Below, piece by piece: positions 21,597 through 34,670 of a stretch of DNA of 64,000 nucleotides. The stretch is from Piscinibacter defluvii (GTDB lineage Bacteria; Pseudomonadota; Gammaproteobacteria; Burkholderiales; Burkholderiaceae_C). The position numbers and the translations under genes are program-made. Under the pieces are notes generated by a model. That model searched no databases. It saw only the letters and a program-made list of their open reading frames with translations, and was not told the origin of the DNA. Every line of letters begins with the position of its first letter. Positions within the stretch are counted from its first letter, which is position 1. Location: NCBI RefSeq assembly GCF_004011805.1, contig NZ_RCHJ01000005.1, forward strand, positions 394,677 through 458,676. The letters run 5' to 3'.

Positions 21597-22889
21597 ATGG
21601 ACCTGCTGATCACCGTGTTCCTGATCGTGCTGCTGCTGGCGGTGCTCGGCTCGGGGCTGTGGATCGGCCTGGCGCTGCTGGGCGTGGCGGTGGTGGCGAT
21701 GGAGCTGTTCACGCAGCGCCCGGTGGGCGACAGCATGCTGCTGACGATCTGGGGCTCGACCTCGAGCTGGACGCTGACCGCGCTGCCGCTCTTCCTGTGG
21801 ATGGGCGAGATCCTGTTCCGCACCCGGCTCTCGGAGGGCATGTTCCGCGGCCTCGCGCCGTGGATCGGCGCCCTGCCGGGCCGGCTGCTGCACACCAACG
21901 TGATCGGCTGCGCCATCTTCGCCGCGGTGTCCGGCTCGAGCGCGGCGACCTGCGCGACGATCGGCAAGATCACCCTGCCCGAGCTGAAGAAACGCGGCTA
22001 CCCGGACGCGATGGCGGTCGGCACGCTGGCCGGTGCCGGCACGCTCGGGCTGCTGATCCCGCCGTCGATCATCATGATCGTCTACGGCGTGGCGGCCAAC
22101 GTCTCGATCGCCAAGCTGTTCATGGCCGGCGTGCTGCCGGGCATCCTGCTCGCGCTGCTGTTCATGGGCTACATCGTGGTCTGGGCGCTGCGCCACCCGG
22201 AGCAGGTGCCGCCGGCCGACGCGCCGCTGCCGCTGGCCGCGAAGCTGCGCGAATCGCGCCACCTGATCCCGGTGGTGGTGCTGATCGTGCTGGTGCTGGG
22301 CTCGATCTACGGCGGCATCGCCACCGCCACCGAGGCCGCGGCGCTCGGCGTGGCCGGTGCGCTGGGGCTGGCGGCCGTCGAAGGCTCGCTCAGCTGGCAG
22401 GCCTTCAGGGAGGGCCTGGCCGCGGCCACGCGGGTGTACTGCATGATCGGCCTGATCCTCGCCGGCGCCGCCTTCCTGACGCTGGCGATGGGCTTCATCG
22501 GCCTGCCGCGCCACCTGGCCGAGTTCATCGGCGCGCTGCAGCTCAGCCCGTTCGCGCTGATGCTCGGGCTGACGGTCTTCTTCATCGTGCTGGGCTGCTT
22601 CCTGGACGGCATCTCGATGGTGGTGCTGACGATGGCCGTGCTGCTGCCCACGGTGCAGAAGGCCGGCTTCGACCTGATCTGGTTCGGCATCTTCGTCGTG
22701 CTGGTGGTGGAGCTGGCGCAGATCACGCCGCCGGTGGGCTTCAACCTGTTCGTGCTGCAGGGCCTGACGCGGCGCGACATCACCTGGATTGCGCGGCGCT
22801 CGATGCCGCTGTTCGCCCTGATGCTCGGCTTCGTGCTGCTGCTGTGGTTCGTGCCCGGCATCGCCACCTGGCTGCCCGCGCGCCTGTAG
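21597..22889 (+). CDS. TRAP large permease (DctM-like)
   Basis: 430-aa multi-helix permease with the same landmark segments as the paralogue at 13528 ([45 protein letters not shown]). GAGGGGAAG lies before ATG 21597, and the first residues ([20 protein letters not shown]) form the usual first helix. It completes a P-Q-M set starting at 20071 and is followed after 23 bp by an additional receptor gene. Confidence 0.95.
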   Translation: MDLLITVFLIVLLLAVLGSGLWIGLALLGVAVVAMELFTQRPVGDSMLLTIWGSTSSWTLTALPLFLWMGEILFRTRLSEGMFRGLAPWIGALPGRLLHTNVIGCAIFAAVSGSSAATCATIGKITLPELKKRGYPDAMAVGTLAGAGTLGLLIPPSIIMIVYGVAANVSIAKLFMAGVLPGILLALLFMGYIVVWALRHPEQVPPADAPLPLAAKLRESRHLIPVVVLIVLVLGSIYGGIATATEAAALGVAGALGLAAVEGSLSWQAFREGLAAATRVYCMIGLILAGAAFLTLAMGFIGLPRHLAEFIGALQLSPFALMLGLTVFFIVLGCFLDGISMVVLTMAVLLPTVQKAGFDLIWFGIFVVLVVELAQITPPVGFNLFVLQGLTRRDITWIARRSMPLFALMLGFVLLLWFVPGIATWLPARL

Positions 22890-22912
22890 CGCGCACCCTG
22901 CGGGAGGTTCCC

Positions 22913-23889
22913 ATGTTCCGTCGCACCTGGCTGCTCGGCGCGGCCGGCACGCTGCTGCATGCGCGCGCCGCCGCCGCGGCGCCCTGGAAGCTCGCCACCG
23001 GTTACCGCGCCGAGTCCTTCCACGCGCGCAACCTGCTGGCGCTGGCGCAGTCGGTCGAGGCGGCCACCGGCGGCGGCCTGCGCATCGAGCTGCACGCCAA
23101 CGGCAGCCTCGCGCCGCTGGCGCAGGTGGCCGACGCGGTGCGCGAGGGCCGCGCCGAGATGGGCGAGACGATCATGACCGGGCTGGCCAGGGCGATGCCG
23201 ATCGCAGGCGCCGACGCCGTGCCCTTCATCACCCGGCACTACGACGACGCCCGGCGGCTCTGGACGCACCAGCGCCCGCTGGTCGAGCGCGCCTTCGCCG
23301 AGCGTGGCCTGCGCGTGCTGTACGCCGTGCCCTGGCCGCCGCAGGGGCTCTACAGCGCCAGGCCGATCGCCGCGCCGCAGGACCTGCGAGGCCTGCGCAT
23401 GCGCACCTACAACGCGACCACCGTGCGCATCGCCGAGCTGCTCGGCGCCACGCCGGTGGACGTGCCGATGCCCGAGGTCGGCCGCGCCGTCGCCGAGGGC
23501 CGCATCGACACCATGATCACCTCGGCCGTCACCGGCGTCGAGAACCGCGTCTGGGACGGCCTGAAGCACTTCTACGACATCAACGCCTGGTTCCCGAAGA
23601 ACATCGTCTTCGTGCGCGAGGCGGCCTTCCTGGCGCTGCCGGCGGTGCAGCGCGATGCGCTGGCCGTGGCCGCCGCCGCGGCCGAGCCGCGCGGCTGGAG
23701 CGCCAGCCAGGCGGCGGCGCGCGAGTCGCTCGACGAGTTGCGCCGGCACGGCATGAAGGTCGAGCTGCCGGCCGCGACGCTGTCCACCCCTCTGCGCCGC
23801 CTCGGCGAGCGCTTTGCCCTCGAATGGATCCGCGAGGTCGGCCCGCAGGCCAACGCGATCTTCATCCCGTACTATTCATCGAGCACGAC

Positions 23890-23893
<4 letters not shown>
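22913..23893 (+). CDS. second DctP-like binding protein of the 5-oxoproline locus
   Basis: 326-aa TRAP-type receptor ([66 protein letters not shown]). The signal begins [11 protein letters not shown] with paired arginines, so Tat export is possible, unlike the neighbouring Sec-type receptor. GGAGG precedes ATG 22913. It has no permease genes of its own and probably docks on the QM pair upstream, giving one permease two ligand receptors. Its stop overlaps the start of the 5-oxoprolinase gene (ATGA). Confidence 0.92.
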
Positions 23894-27497
<3,604 letters not shown>

Positions 27498-27498
<1 letters not shown>

Positions 27499-28265
27499 TG
27501 CTGCTGAAGCTGCTGCTCGTCGCCTGCTCGGCGCTGCTCTCGTCCCTCGCGGCGAAGCGCTTCGGCCATGCGGTGGGCGGCACGCTCGCCGGCCTGCCGA
27601 TGATCGCCGGGCCGATCATGGGCTTCGTGCTGCTGGCGACCCCCGTCGAGCCGGTGCGTGCGATTGCGCTGGCCACGCTGGTGTGCCTGCCGGCCACCGT
27701 GGCGCACCTCGTCACCTTCGCCTGGGCCGCCACGCGCCTGGGCTGGCCGCTGGCGCTGGGGCTCGCCAACGTGGTGTTCTTCGGCTTCGGCGCGCTGCTG
27801 CCGCAGCTCGGCCTGCTGCCCGAGGCGGCCTGCCTGCTGGCGCTGGCGGTGCTCGTCGCCGGCGGGCCGGCCATGCCGCGCCTGCCGCTCGCACCCGGCG
27901 GGGTGGCGATCCCGCGCATCGAACTGGCCTGCCGCGTGGCGGCGGCCATCGCACTGGCCTGGCTGATCATCCGCAGCGCCGGCGTGGCCCCGGCCGCCTT
28001 CAGCGGGCTGCTGCTGGCGGTGCCGATCACCGGCAACGTGCTGCCCTGCTTCACGCTGCCGCGCCACGGCGCGGCCGCCACCGTGGCGCTGCTGCGCGGT
28101 TTCGTGCGCGGGCTCACCGGCTTCGGCGCCTTCTTCGTCACGCTCTACCTCGGCCTCGGCGCCTGGCCGCCCGGCGTGGCCTACGGGCTCGCCTGGCTGG
28201 CGGCACTGGGCGCGGCGCTCGGCCTGCACGCCTGGCAGCGGCGCGCCTTGCCGAGGCTCGCATGA
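27498..28265 (+). CDS. uncharacterised multi-pass membrane protein coupled to 5-oxoprolinase
   Basis: 255-aa hydrophobic protein with about eight predicted helices (e.g. LLKLLLVACSALLSSLAA, ALGLANVVFFGFGALLPQLG, LTGFGAFFVTLYLGLG). I do not recognise a named family. It starts at the 5-oxoprolinase stop (TGATG) and overlaps the next gene by 4 bases, so it is translationally coupled at both ends. An accessory transport or efflux role in the locus is possible but not shown. Confidence 0.8.
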
Positions 28266-28933
28266 CACGGCTCGCGATCGTGATGCCGGTGCTGGACGAG
28301 GCGGCGGGCATCGTCGCGACCTTGCAGGCGCTCGCGCCGCTGCGCGCACGCGGTGTCGAGATCGTGGTGGCCGACGGCGGCAGCGCTGACGCCACCGTGG
28401 CCCTGGCGCGCCCGCTGGCCGACCGCGTGATCGCCGCGCCGCGCGGCCGCGCGCGCCAGATGAACGCGGGTGCCGCCGCCACCGCGGCCGCGCAGCTGCT
28501 CTTCCTGCACGCCGACACGCAGTTGCCCGACGGCGCGGACAGGCTCGTCCAGGCCGCGCTCGCGCGCCATGCCTGGGGCCGCTTCGACGTTCGCATCAGC
28601 GGCGCCTCGGCGATGTTCCCGCTCATCGCCGCGCTGATGAACCACCGCTCGCGCTGGAGCGGCATCGCCACCGGCGACCAGGCGATGTTCATGACTCGCG
28701 CGGCGTTCGAGGCCGCCGGTGGCTTTCCCGACCAGCCGCTGATGGAGGACATCGAGCTGTCGCGCCGCCTCAAGCGCCTCGGGCCGCCAGCCTGCCTGCG
28801 CGCGCGTGTCGCCACCTCGGGCCGGCGCTGGGAGCAGCGCGGCGTGTGGCGCACCATCTGGCTGATGTGGCGCTTGCGTTATGCCTACTGGCGCGGGGCC
28901 GATCCGGCGCGCCTGGCCGCGCTGTATCGATGA
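28262..28933 (+). CDS. TIGR04283-type glycosyltransferase
   Basis: 223-aa GT-A fold glycosyltransferase of the TIGR04283 group ('arsenosugar biosynthesis', formerly 'rSAM/selenodomain-associated transferase 2'). Landmarks: IVMPVLDEAAGI, EIVVADGGSADAT, GRARQMNAGA, the DxD-like LFLHADTQLP and MEDIELSRRLKRLG. ATG 28262 overlaps the preceding stop (ATGA). Its usual partner, a TIGR04282 protein, follows. ArsM or ArsS genes are not visible in the window, so the arsenic link is by name only. Confidence 0.9.
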   Translation: MTRLAIVMPVLDEAAGIVATLQALAPLRARGVEIVVADGGSADATVALARPLADRVIAAPRGRARQMNAGAAATAAAQLLFLHADTQLPDGADRLVQAALARHAWGRFDVRISGASAMFPLIAALMNHRSRWSGIATGDQAMFMTRAAFEAAGGFPDQPLMEDIELSRRLKRLGPPACLRARVATSGRRWEQRGVWRTIWLMWRLRYAYWRGADPARLAALYR

Positions 28934-28947
28934 GCGCCGCCGCCCGG

Positions 28948-28999
28948 CCGCCCGAAGGCGGCGCTCTCCTCCCTCGGGGAGGTGGTCGCGTCAGCGACC
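28948..28999. repeat. three tandem hairpins between two transferase genes
   Basis: Inside the 79-bp gap between the transferase genes are CCGCC-CGAA-GGCGG (28948-28961), CCTCCC-TCG-GGGAGG (28968-28982) and GGTCGC-GTCA-GCGACC (28984-28999). The following GGAGGG, which starts at the edge of the last stem, is the ribosome site of the next gene. The first 14 bases of both flanking junctions (TGAGCGCCGCCGCC at 28931 and 29014) are also repeated, suggesting an inserted palindromic element. Confidence 0.55.
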
Positions 29000-29012
29000 G
29001 GAGGGTAGTCCA

Positions 29013-29630
29013 GTGAGCGCCGCCGCCTGCGCCGTCGTCGTGCTGGCCAAGGCCCCGGTGGCCGGCCTGGCGAAGACGCGCCTGATCCCGGCGCTTGGGG
29101 CCGAGGGGGCGGCGCTTCTCGCGGCCTGGCTGCTCGAGCGCACGTTGCAGGCGGCGCTGGCCAGTGGCCTGCGCCCGGTCACGCTGTGCGCCGCGCCCGA
29201 CCTGGCGCACCCGGCCGTCGCCGCCTGGGGCACGCGCGGCGTGCGGCTTGCCGTGCAGGTCGAGGGCGAGCTCGGCGCGCGCATCGCCGCCGCGTTCGCG
29301 CAGGCCTTCGAGAGCGCGCCGCGGGTGCTGCTGATCGGCACCGACGCGCCGAGGCTGGACGCCGCCGTGCTGCGCGCCGCGGCCGCCGCGCTCGACACGC
29401 ACGACGCGGTGTTCGTGCCGGCGCTGGACGGCGGTTATGCGCTGGTCGGCCTGCGCCGCCCGCAGCCGCGCCTGTTCGAGCCCATGCCCTGGAGCACGCC
29501 GGTCGTGATGGCGCGCACCCGCGAGCGTCTGCACGAACTCGGCCTGCGCCATGCCGAGCTGGCGCCGCTGGCCGACATCGACGAGCCGGCCGACCTGGTG
29601 CAACTGGACGGACTCGGATGGACGCCCTGA
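29013..29630 (+). CDS. TIGR04282-type nucleotidyl/glycosyl transferase
   Basis: 205-aa protein of the TIGR04282 group (DUF2064, formerly 'rSAM/selenodomain-associated transferase 1'). Motifs: VVVLAKAPVAGLAKTRLIP at the N-terminus, LLIGTDAPRLD, and FVPALDGGYALVGL, all typical of the family's GT-A nucleotide-binding fold. GTG 29013 is supported by GGAGGG eight bases upstream. It overlaps the next gene by 13 bases. Confidence 0.88.
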   Translation: MSAAACAVVVLAKAPVAGLAKTRLIPALGAEGAALLAAWLLERTLQAALASGLRPVTLCAAPDLAHPAVAAWGTRGVRLAVQVEGELGARIAAAFAQAFESAPRVLLIGTDAPRLDAAVLRAAAAALDTHDAVFVPALDGGYALVGLRRPQPRLFEPMPWSTPVVMARTRERLHELGLRHAELAPLADIDEPADLVQLDGLGWTP

Positions 29631-30652
29631 CCGAGGCCCTGCGCACCGCGCTGCGTGCGCAGCACTCCCCGTGGGCCGACGCGCCGATAGCGCCGCTGGC
29701 CGATGCCGGCCTCGCGCACGCGCACCTGCGCCTCGTCGGCACGGGCGTGCTGGCGCGTGTGCCCAAGCAGAGCCAGCTCGACCTGCCGGCCGCCGCGAAC
29801 CTGGCCTACCAGGCCGCCTGCTTCGAACGCGCCGCGCCGAGCGGTCACGTGCCGCGCCTGCACGGCATGCTGCCGCCCGGCGACGCGCTGCCGCGCGGCG
29901 CGCTGCTGGTGGAGGAGATCGTCGGCCGGCCGGCACGGATGCCGCAGGACCTGCCGGCGATCGTCGACGCGCTGGCCGCGATCCATGCGCTGCCGCTGCC
30001 GGCGCAGCGCGCGCCGCTGCTCGACGCACCCGACCCGCTGGCGCTGCTGCATGCCGAGATCGAGGCCCAGGCCGTGCACCTCGACGCGGCGGCGCTCGAC
30101 GCGTCCAGCCGCCGCGCGATCGACGCGCAGCGCCGCCGCTTCGAGGCGCTGCTCGCCGCGCCCGCGCGCCCGGGCCGGCGCCTGATCGCGTTCGACGCGC
30201 ACCCCGGCAATTTCCTGCTGCACGACGGCCGCGCCGTGCTGGTGGACCTCGAGAAGGCGCGCTACAGCCACCCGCCGCTGGACCTGGCCCATGCCACGCT
30301 CTACACCTCCACCACCTGGGACCGCGCCAGCGCCGCGGTGCTGGGCGTCGACGAGGTGGCCGCGGCCGGCGCACGCTGGCTCGCGCGTGTCGGCGACGCG
30401 CCGGCCTGGCAGACCTGGCTGGTGCCGCTGCGTGCCGCGATGTGGCTGTGGTCCGTCACCTGGTGCGCCAAGTGGCGCGTGCTGTCGGGCCGCGCCGCGC
30501 GCGCCGGCGGCGACGGCGAGGACTGGTCGGCCGCACACAGCGACGCGGCGCTGGTGGCCCATGTGCGCGAGCGGGTCGACGACTACCTGTCGGGCGCGGG
30601 CGTCGCGCGCGTGGTGGACGAACTCGCGCAACTGGCCCGGCGGGCCGGGTGA
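29618..30652 (+). CDS. aminoglycoside-phosphotransferase-fold kinase
   Basis: 344-aa small-molecule kinase of the APH/choline-kinase fold. The catalytic loop is FDAHPGNFLLHDG and the metal-binding segment VLVDLEKA. The N-terminal lobe is degenerate, starting near LRLVGTGVLARVPKQS. It overlaps the TIGR04282 gene, so the three genes from 28262 form a unit. A sugar or lipid-head-group substrate is plausible given the two transferases; antibiotic resistance is not implied. Confidence 0.82.
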   Translation: MDALTEALRTALRAQHSPWADAPIAPLADAGLAHAHLRLVGTGVLARVPKQSQLDLPAAANLAYQAACFERAAPSGHVPRLHGMLPPGDALPRGALLVEEIVGRPARMPQDLPAIVDALAAIHALPLPAQRAPLLDAPDPLALLHAEIEAQAVHLDAAALDASSRRAIDAQRRRFEALLAAPARPGRRLIAFDAHPGNFLLHDGRAVLVDLEKARYSHPPLDLAHATLYTSTTWDRASAAVLGVDEVAAAGARWLARVGDAPAWQTWLVPLRAAMWLWSVTWCAKWRVLSGRAARAGGDGEDWSAAHSDAALVAHVRERVDDYLSGAGVARVVDELAQLARRAG

Positions 30653-30739
30653 CGCCTCGTCTCGAAGAGGGAGGGGCGGCGCGCCGCCCCTCGCCGCCGG
30701 GCGGCCGCGGTGCAAGAATGCCCCCGGGAGGGCCCGGCC

Positions 30740-31825
30740 ATGCAGCGATTCGCGATCATCGGAGACGCCGACGACAGGCGCAACGATCCCAAGCACCCCC
30801 ATCCGTTCGACCCGAAGGTCAACGTGGCGGCGGCGCAGGAGGCGGCCCGCCTGCTCGGCGCGGCGCTGGCGAACCGGGGCCACGGGCTGATCGTCTACGA
30901 CGCCAACTTCATCGAGGCCGCGGTCGTGAGCGCCTACGTGGCCGCGCGGCCCGAGGCGTCCGAGCGCGGCGTGCCGATCGAGATCCGCCAGCCGAGCACC
31001 GGCGCCCCGGCCGTGCCGTTCGCCGAGGAGCGCAGCCACCCGGCGCTGTTCAACCGCGTCGCGGTGGCCTCGAACAGCTGGGATGTCTCCTTCTACCGCT
31101 CGCTCGCCGATGCCGACGGCCTGGTGCTGATCGGCGGCGCGCGCTCGACCGCGATCGCCGGGCAGGTGGCGATCGGCGCGCGCGTGCCGGTGCTGGCGCT
31201 GCTGAAGACCGGCGGCTCGGCCGAGACCGTGTGGCGCACCATCGTGCCGGGCGTGGACCTGCCCGACGGCAACGAACACGCCCGCATGGCCGATGATCCG
31301 GGCGACGCGGCGGCCGCGCGCTGGGTCGAGCTGCTCGAGACGCAGCGCGTGCGCCGCTACGCGGTGGAGACCGGGCCGATCGTCTGGCATGCCGTCGTGG
31401 CGACGGTGCTGTTCGTGCTGGCGCTGGTGGCCGGGCTCGGCAGCCACCTGCTGGTGGCGGCGTTGCCGCCGGTGCTGGCCAAGGCGATGCTGTTCGCCGG
31501 CACGCTGTCGGCCGGCGTGGCGGGCGCGGCCGTCCGCATGGTGTTCGAGCGCCGCTACGGCAGCGGGCCGCGGGTGCCGCCCTCGATGGCGATCACGGTC
31601 GCGCTGGGCATGATGGCCGGCGCGCTCGCCGGCCTGCTGTACCTCGTGGCGCAGCCGGGCGACCTGGAGCTTGCCGGCGTCACCGGCCTGCGCCTGGTGG
31701 CGCTGATCACCGTCGTCGCCACCATCGGCGGGCTGACGGCCGAGGCGGTGTTCCGCAAGCTGCTCGGCATCGACGTGCTGCGCACCGGCGGCCTCGCGGC
31801 CGGCGGCGGCAGCGGCAAGCCCTGA
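30740..31825 (+). CDS. SLOG-like nucleotide-binding domain fused to transmembrane helices
   Basis: 361-aa protein, probably the effector or sensor half of a two-gene system with the downstream TIR gene. Residues 1-~200 look like a Rossmannoid SLOG/LOG-type domain: FAIIGDADDR at the first strand, a helix AAQEAARLLGAAL, strand GLIVYDAN, then ADGLVLIGGARSTAIAG (125-141), equivalent to the GG-containing phosphate loop of LOG and DprA proteins. Residues ~213-340 contain about four membrane helices. GGGAGG precedes ATG 30740. In Thoeris, the SLOG domain of ThsA binds a cyclic ADP-ribose isomer made by a TIR protein, which makes the pairing notable. The SLOG call rests on pattern recognition only. 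Confidence 0.62.
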   Translation: MQRFAIIGDADDRRNDPKHPHPFDPKVNVAAAQEAARLLGAALANRGHGLIVYDANFIEAAVVSAYVAARPEASERGVPIEIRQPSTGAPAVPFAEERSHPALFNRVAVASNSWDVSFYRSLADADGLVLIGGARSTAIAGQVAIGARVPVLALLKTGGSAETVWRTIVPGVDLPDGNEHARMADDPGDAAAARWVELLETQRVRRYAVETGPIVWHAVVATVLFVLALVAGLGSHLLVAALPPVLAKAMLFAGTLSAGVAGAAVRMVFERRYGSGPRVPPSMAITVALGMMAGALAGLLYLVAQPGDLELAGVTGLRLVALITVVATIGGLTAEAVFRKLLGIDVLRTGGLAAGGGSGKP

Positions 31826-31856
31826 GGGGGGCCTGCGGACCCCGGCGGCGCCAGCC

Positions 31857-34616
31857 ATGAGCACCGACCCGCTGCCGCTGGACGCCTTCATCAGCTACTC
31901 GCGGCGCGACCGCGCCTTCGCCGAGCGCCTCGAGGCGGCGCTGAAGGCCTACCGCCCGCCGCGCGAGCTGGCCGTGGCGCAGCGCCACCTGGCGGTGTTC
32001 CGCGACGAGTCCGACATCGAGGCGGGCGACTACGACGAGGTGATCGGGCGCCACCTGGCGCAGTCGCGCCGGCTCGTCGTGGTGTGCTCGCCGGCCGCGC
32101 GCGCCAGCAAGTACGTCGACGACGAGATCGCGCGCTACGTGCGGCTGCACGGCGCGCAGGCGGTGGTGCCGGTGCTGATCGACGGCCTGGCCAACAACGA
32201 GGCCGCGCCGGACCAGCACGACCGCATGGCCTTCCCGGGCGCGCTGGTGGCGGCGATGCAGATGCCGCTGGCGGTGAGCTGGCGCGGCTTCGACCCGAAG
32301 CGCGACAAGGTCGACCGCGGCGCCTTCGAGGGCCCCTGGTACCAGCTGCTCGCGCACCTGTACGGCGTGAGCCGCGCCGAGATCGAGCAGCGCGACAAGC
32401 GGCGCCAGCAGCGCCGCCGGCGCATCGCCTGGAGTGTGACCGGCGCGGTGGTCGCCACGCTCTGCGCGGCGCTGGTGCTCACGGTCCTGGCGCGCAACGA
32501 GGCGGTGCGCCAGCGCGACCTGGCCGAGCAGCGCCGCCTCGCGACGCAGGCGCGCCAGCTCAACGTCGAGGCGGCGGCCGCGCTGGCGCTGGACGGCGAG
32601 GGCGTGCAGCGCGGCCTGCTGCTGAGCCTCGAATCGCTCGCCTCGCACTGGACGGTGGAAGCGCAGGCCGCGCTGCTGCGCCACCTCGACCGCCTCGCCC
32701 CGCGCGGGCGCCGGATCGACGGGCCGCACCGTGCGCCGGTGGTGGCGCTCGCCGCGGATGCGCAGGGCCGCTGGATCGCCAGCGAAAGCGCCGACCTGCT
32801 GCTGGTGCGCGAGGCGGACACGCTGCGCGAGGTGCACCGCGCCGAGCGCCTGGGCGGCAACAGCAGCCTGCGCGCCGTCACCTTCAGCCCGGACGGCCGC
32901 TGGCTCGCGGCTGGCTGCACCGAGCGCGCCGGCTGCGTCTGGGACACCGCGACCTGGCGCAGCGTGCTGACGCTGGGCGAGGGCGGCCAGGTGCTGCGCG
33001 CCGCCGCCTTCGACGCGGACTCGCGCCGCCTCGCCGCGGTGGTGCCCGGTCGCACGCCGGTGCAGCTGTACGCCACCGACGGCTGGCGCGCGCTGCCGCT
33101 GCCGCCGGCCGACGACATCGCCGGGCGCATGGTCGACGGCCTGGGTTTCGTGGCGAGCTACCGCCTCGTGCTCAAGGTCGCCGACAAGGTGCTCTGGTGG
33201 GACCTCGACCCGCCGGCCCGGCTGGATGCCAGCCCCGGGCACGCGGGCTGGGCCTTCGCCTATGCCGGCACGACGCTCGTCACCCAGGACGGCGAACGCC
33301 GCCTGCGCGTGCACGAGGTGGACTACGGCAGCGTGCTGCCCGAGCTGATCGAACAACCCGGCCCCTGGCAGCGCCGCGTGGCCGAGCGGGCGCCGCTGGT
33401 GTTCCTGGACTGGGCGGGCTGGCCGGCCCTGGCCGCGATCGATGTCGACGGCATGGCGGTCGTGTGGCCGCGCGCCGGCCCGCGCGACCCGCTGCACCTG
33501 GCCGGCGGCATCAGCCTCGGCGCCGGGCCCGGTGGCCTGCTGGTCGGCCGCCCGGACGGCCGCATCGAGATCACCGCGCTCGACCGCCCCGAGACGCTGC
33601 GCCTGGACCGGCCCGACGCCGTGCAGGCGCTCGCGCTCGCGCCGGACGGCGGCCGGGTCGCGCTGCGCGACGCGGCGGGCCGCGTGGCGGTGTTCGACAC
33701 CGTGCAGGGCCAGCGGCTGGCCGGGTTCGAATCGGTGCCGGGCGAGGGCACCCTGGCCTTCAGCCGCGACGGCCGCTGGCTGGTGCTCGCCGGCCCGCGC
33801 GAGCTGCGTGTGCACGACGCGGCCGACGGACGCGAACGCCTGCGCCATGCCGCCGGGCAGGCGTTCGGCCCGGTGGGTTGGAGCGCGGACGGCCGCTGGC
33901 TGCTGGCGGTGTCGGACCGGCAACTCCTGCGCTTTGGCGTCGAGGGCTGGCAGGCCCTCGCGCCGATCGCGCCGGCCGAAGGCATCACCGCGGTGCGGCT
34001 GAGCACCGACGGCCACGCCGTGGCGACCACCGGCTATTCGGACATCGCGCGCGGTGTGGGCCTGCGCCAGCCGTCGATCACGCGGGTCTGGGAGCTGGCC
34101 ACCGGACGCGCGCTGGCCTGGCAGTCGCACGAGGCCGAGGACCTGGCGCGCATCGGCAGTGGCGTCACCTGGGCCCGCCGCGCGTCGGGCGCGACGGGCG
34201 AGTGGACGAGCCGCACCGCTGGCGGCGATGCCGCGCTCGCCGGCCAGGCGGCCGGCTGGCCGATGCTGCATACGCTGGACGAAAGCCACGCGGCGCCGCA
34301 GCGGCCCTGGCTGCAGACGCGCGATGCCCATGGCGTGACGCTGGCGCAGCGGGCCGCCGAACGGGCCGCACGTGCCCATGGCAAGGCGCCGTCGGCACTC
34401 GCCTTCAGCGCCGACGGCCGGCGCCTGGCGAGCACGGGCGAGGATCGCAGCGTGCGGCTGTGGCCGCTGACGGCGGACGACCTGGTGGCCGATGCCTGCC
34501 GCCGGCTGCTGCGCAACCTCAGCGCCGAAGAATGGCAGCGCGCACTCGGCGACCTGCCCTACCGGAGCGGCTGCGCGGGGCTGCCCGGGCCGACGCCGCT
34601 GCCGGGTGCGCGCTGA
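31857..34616 (+). CDS. TIR domain - transmembrane - WD40 repeat protein
   Basis: 919-aa protein. Residues 8-~170 are a TIR (or TIR-like, TIR_2) domain: AFISYSRRDRAFAERLEAAL, VFRDESDIEAG, SRRLVVVCSPAARASKYVDDEI with Glu90 in the NADase position. Basic linker RRQQRRRR, then one membrane helix (~191-212), and a long WD40-type propeller (~280-910) with repeated FSPDGRWLA, FSRDGRWLV, WSADGRWLL and FSADGRRLASTGEDRSVRLW units. The TIR is on the basic, cytoplasmic side, so the propeller should be outside. It lies 31 bp after the SLOG-like gene, same strand. A membrane receptor that triggers TIR activity on ligand binding is the natural reading; a non-defence role is possible. Confidence 0.88.
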   Translation: MSTDPLPLDAFISYSRRDRAFAERLEAALKAYRPPRELAVAQRHLAVFRDESDIEAGDYDEVIGRHLAQSRRLVVVCSPAARASKYVDDEIARYVRLHGAQAVVPVLIDGLANNEAAPDQHDRMAFPGALVAAMQMPLAVSWRGFDPKRDKVDRGAFEGPWYQLLAHLYGVSRAEIEQRDKRRQQRRRRIAWSVTGAVVATLCAALVLTVLARNEAVRQRDLAEQRRLATQARQLNVEAAAALALDGEGVQRGLLLSLESLASHWTVEAQAALLRHLDRLAPRGRRIDGPHRAPVVALAADAQGRWIASESADLLLVREADTLREVHRAERLGGNSSLRAVTFSPDGRWLAAGCTERAGCVWDTATWRSVLTLGEGGQVLRAAAFDADSRRLAAVVPGRTPVQLYATDGWRALPLPPADDIAGRMVDGLGFVASYRLVLKVADKVLWWDLDPPARLDASPGHAGWAFAYAGTTLVTQDGERRLRVHEVDYGSVLPELIEQPGPWQRRVAERAPLVFLDWAGWPALAAIDVDGMAVVWPRAGPRDPLHLAGGISLGAGPGGLLVGRPDGRIEITALDRPETLRLDRPDAVQALALAPDGGRVALRDAAGRVAVFDTVQGQRLAGFESVPGEGTLAFSRDGRWLVLAGPRELRVHDAADGRERLRHAAGQAFGPVGWSADGRWLLAVSDRQLLRFGVEGWQALAPIAPAEGITAVRLSTDGHAVATTGYSDIARGVGLRQPSITRVWELATGRALAWQSHEAEDLARIGSGVTWARRASGATGEWTSRTAGGDAALAGQAAGWPMLHTLDESHAAPQRPWLQTRDAHGVTLAQRAAERAARAHGKAPSALAFSADGRRLASTGEDRSVRLWPLTADDLVADACRRLLRNLSAEEWQRALGDLPYRSGCAGLPGPTPLPGAR

Positions 34617-34670
34617 ACCCGGAAACGGTCCGGGGCGAACCCGCGCGACACGACCGGGGCCGCGGCCGGG

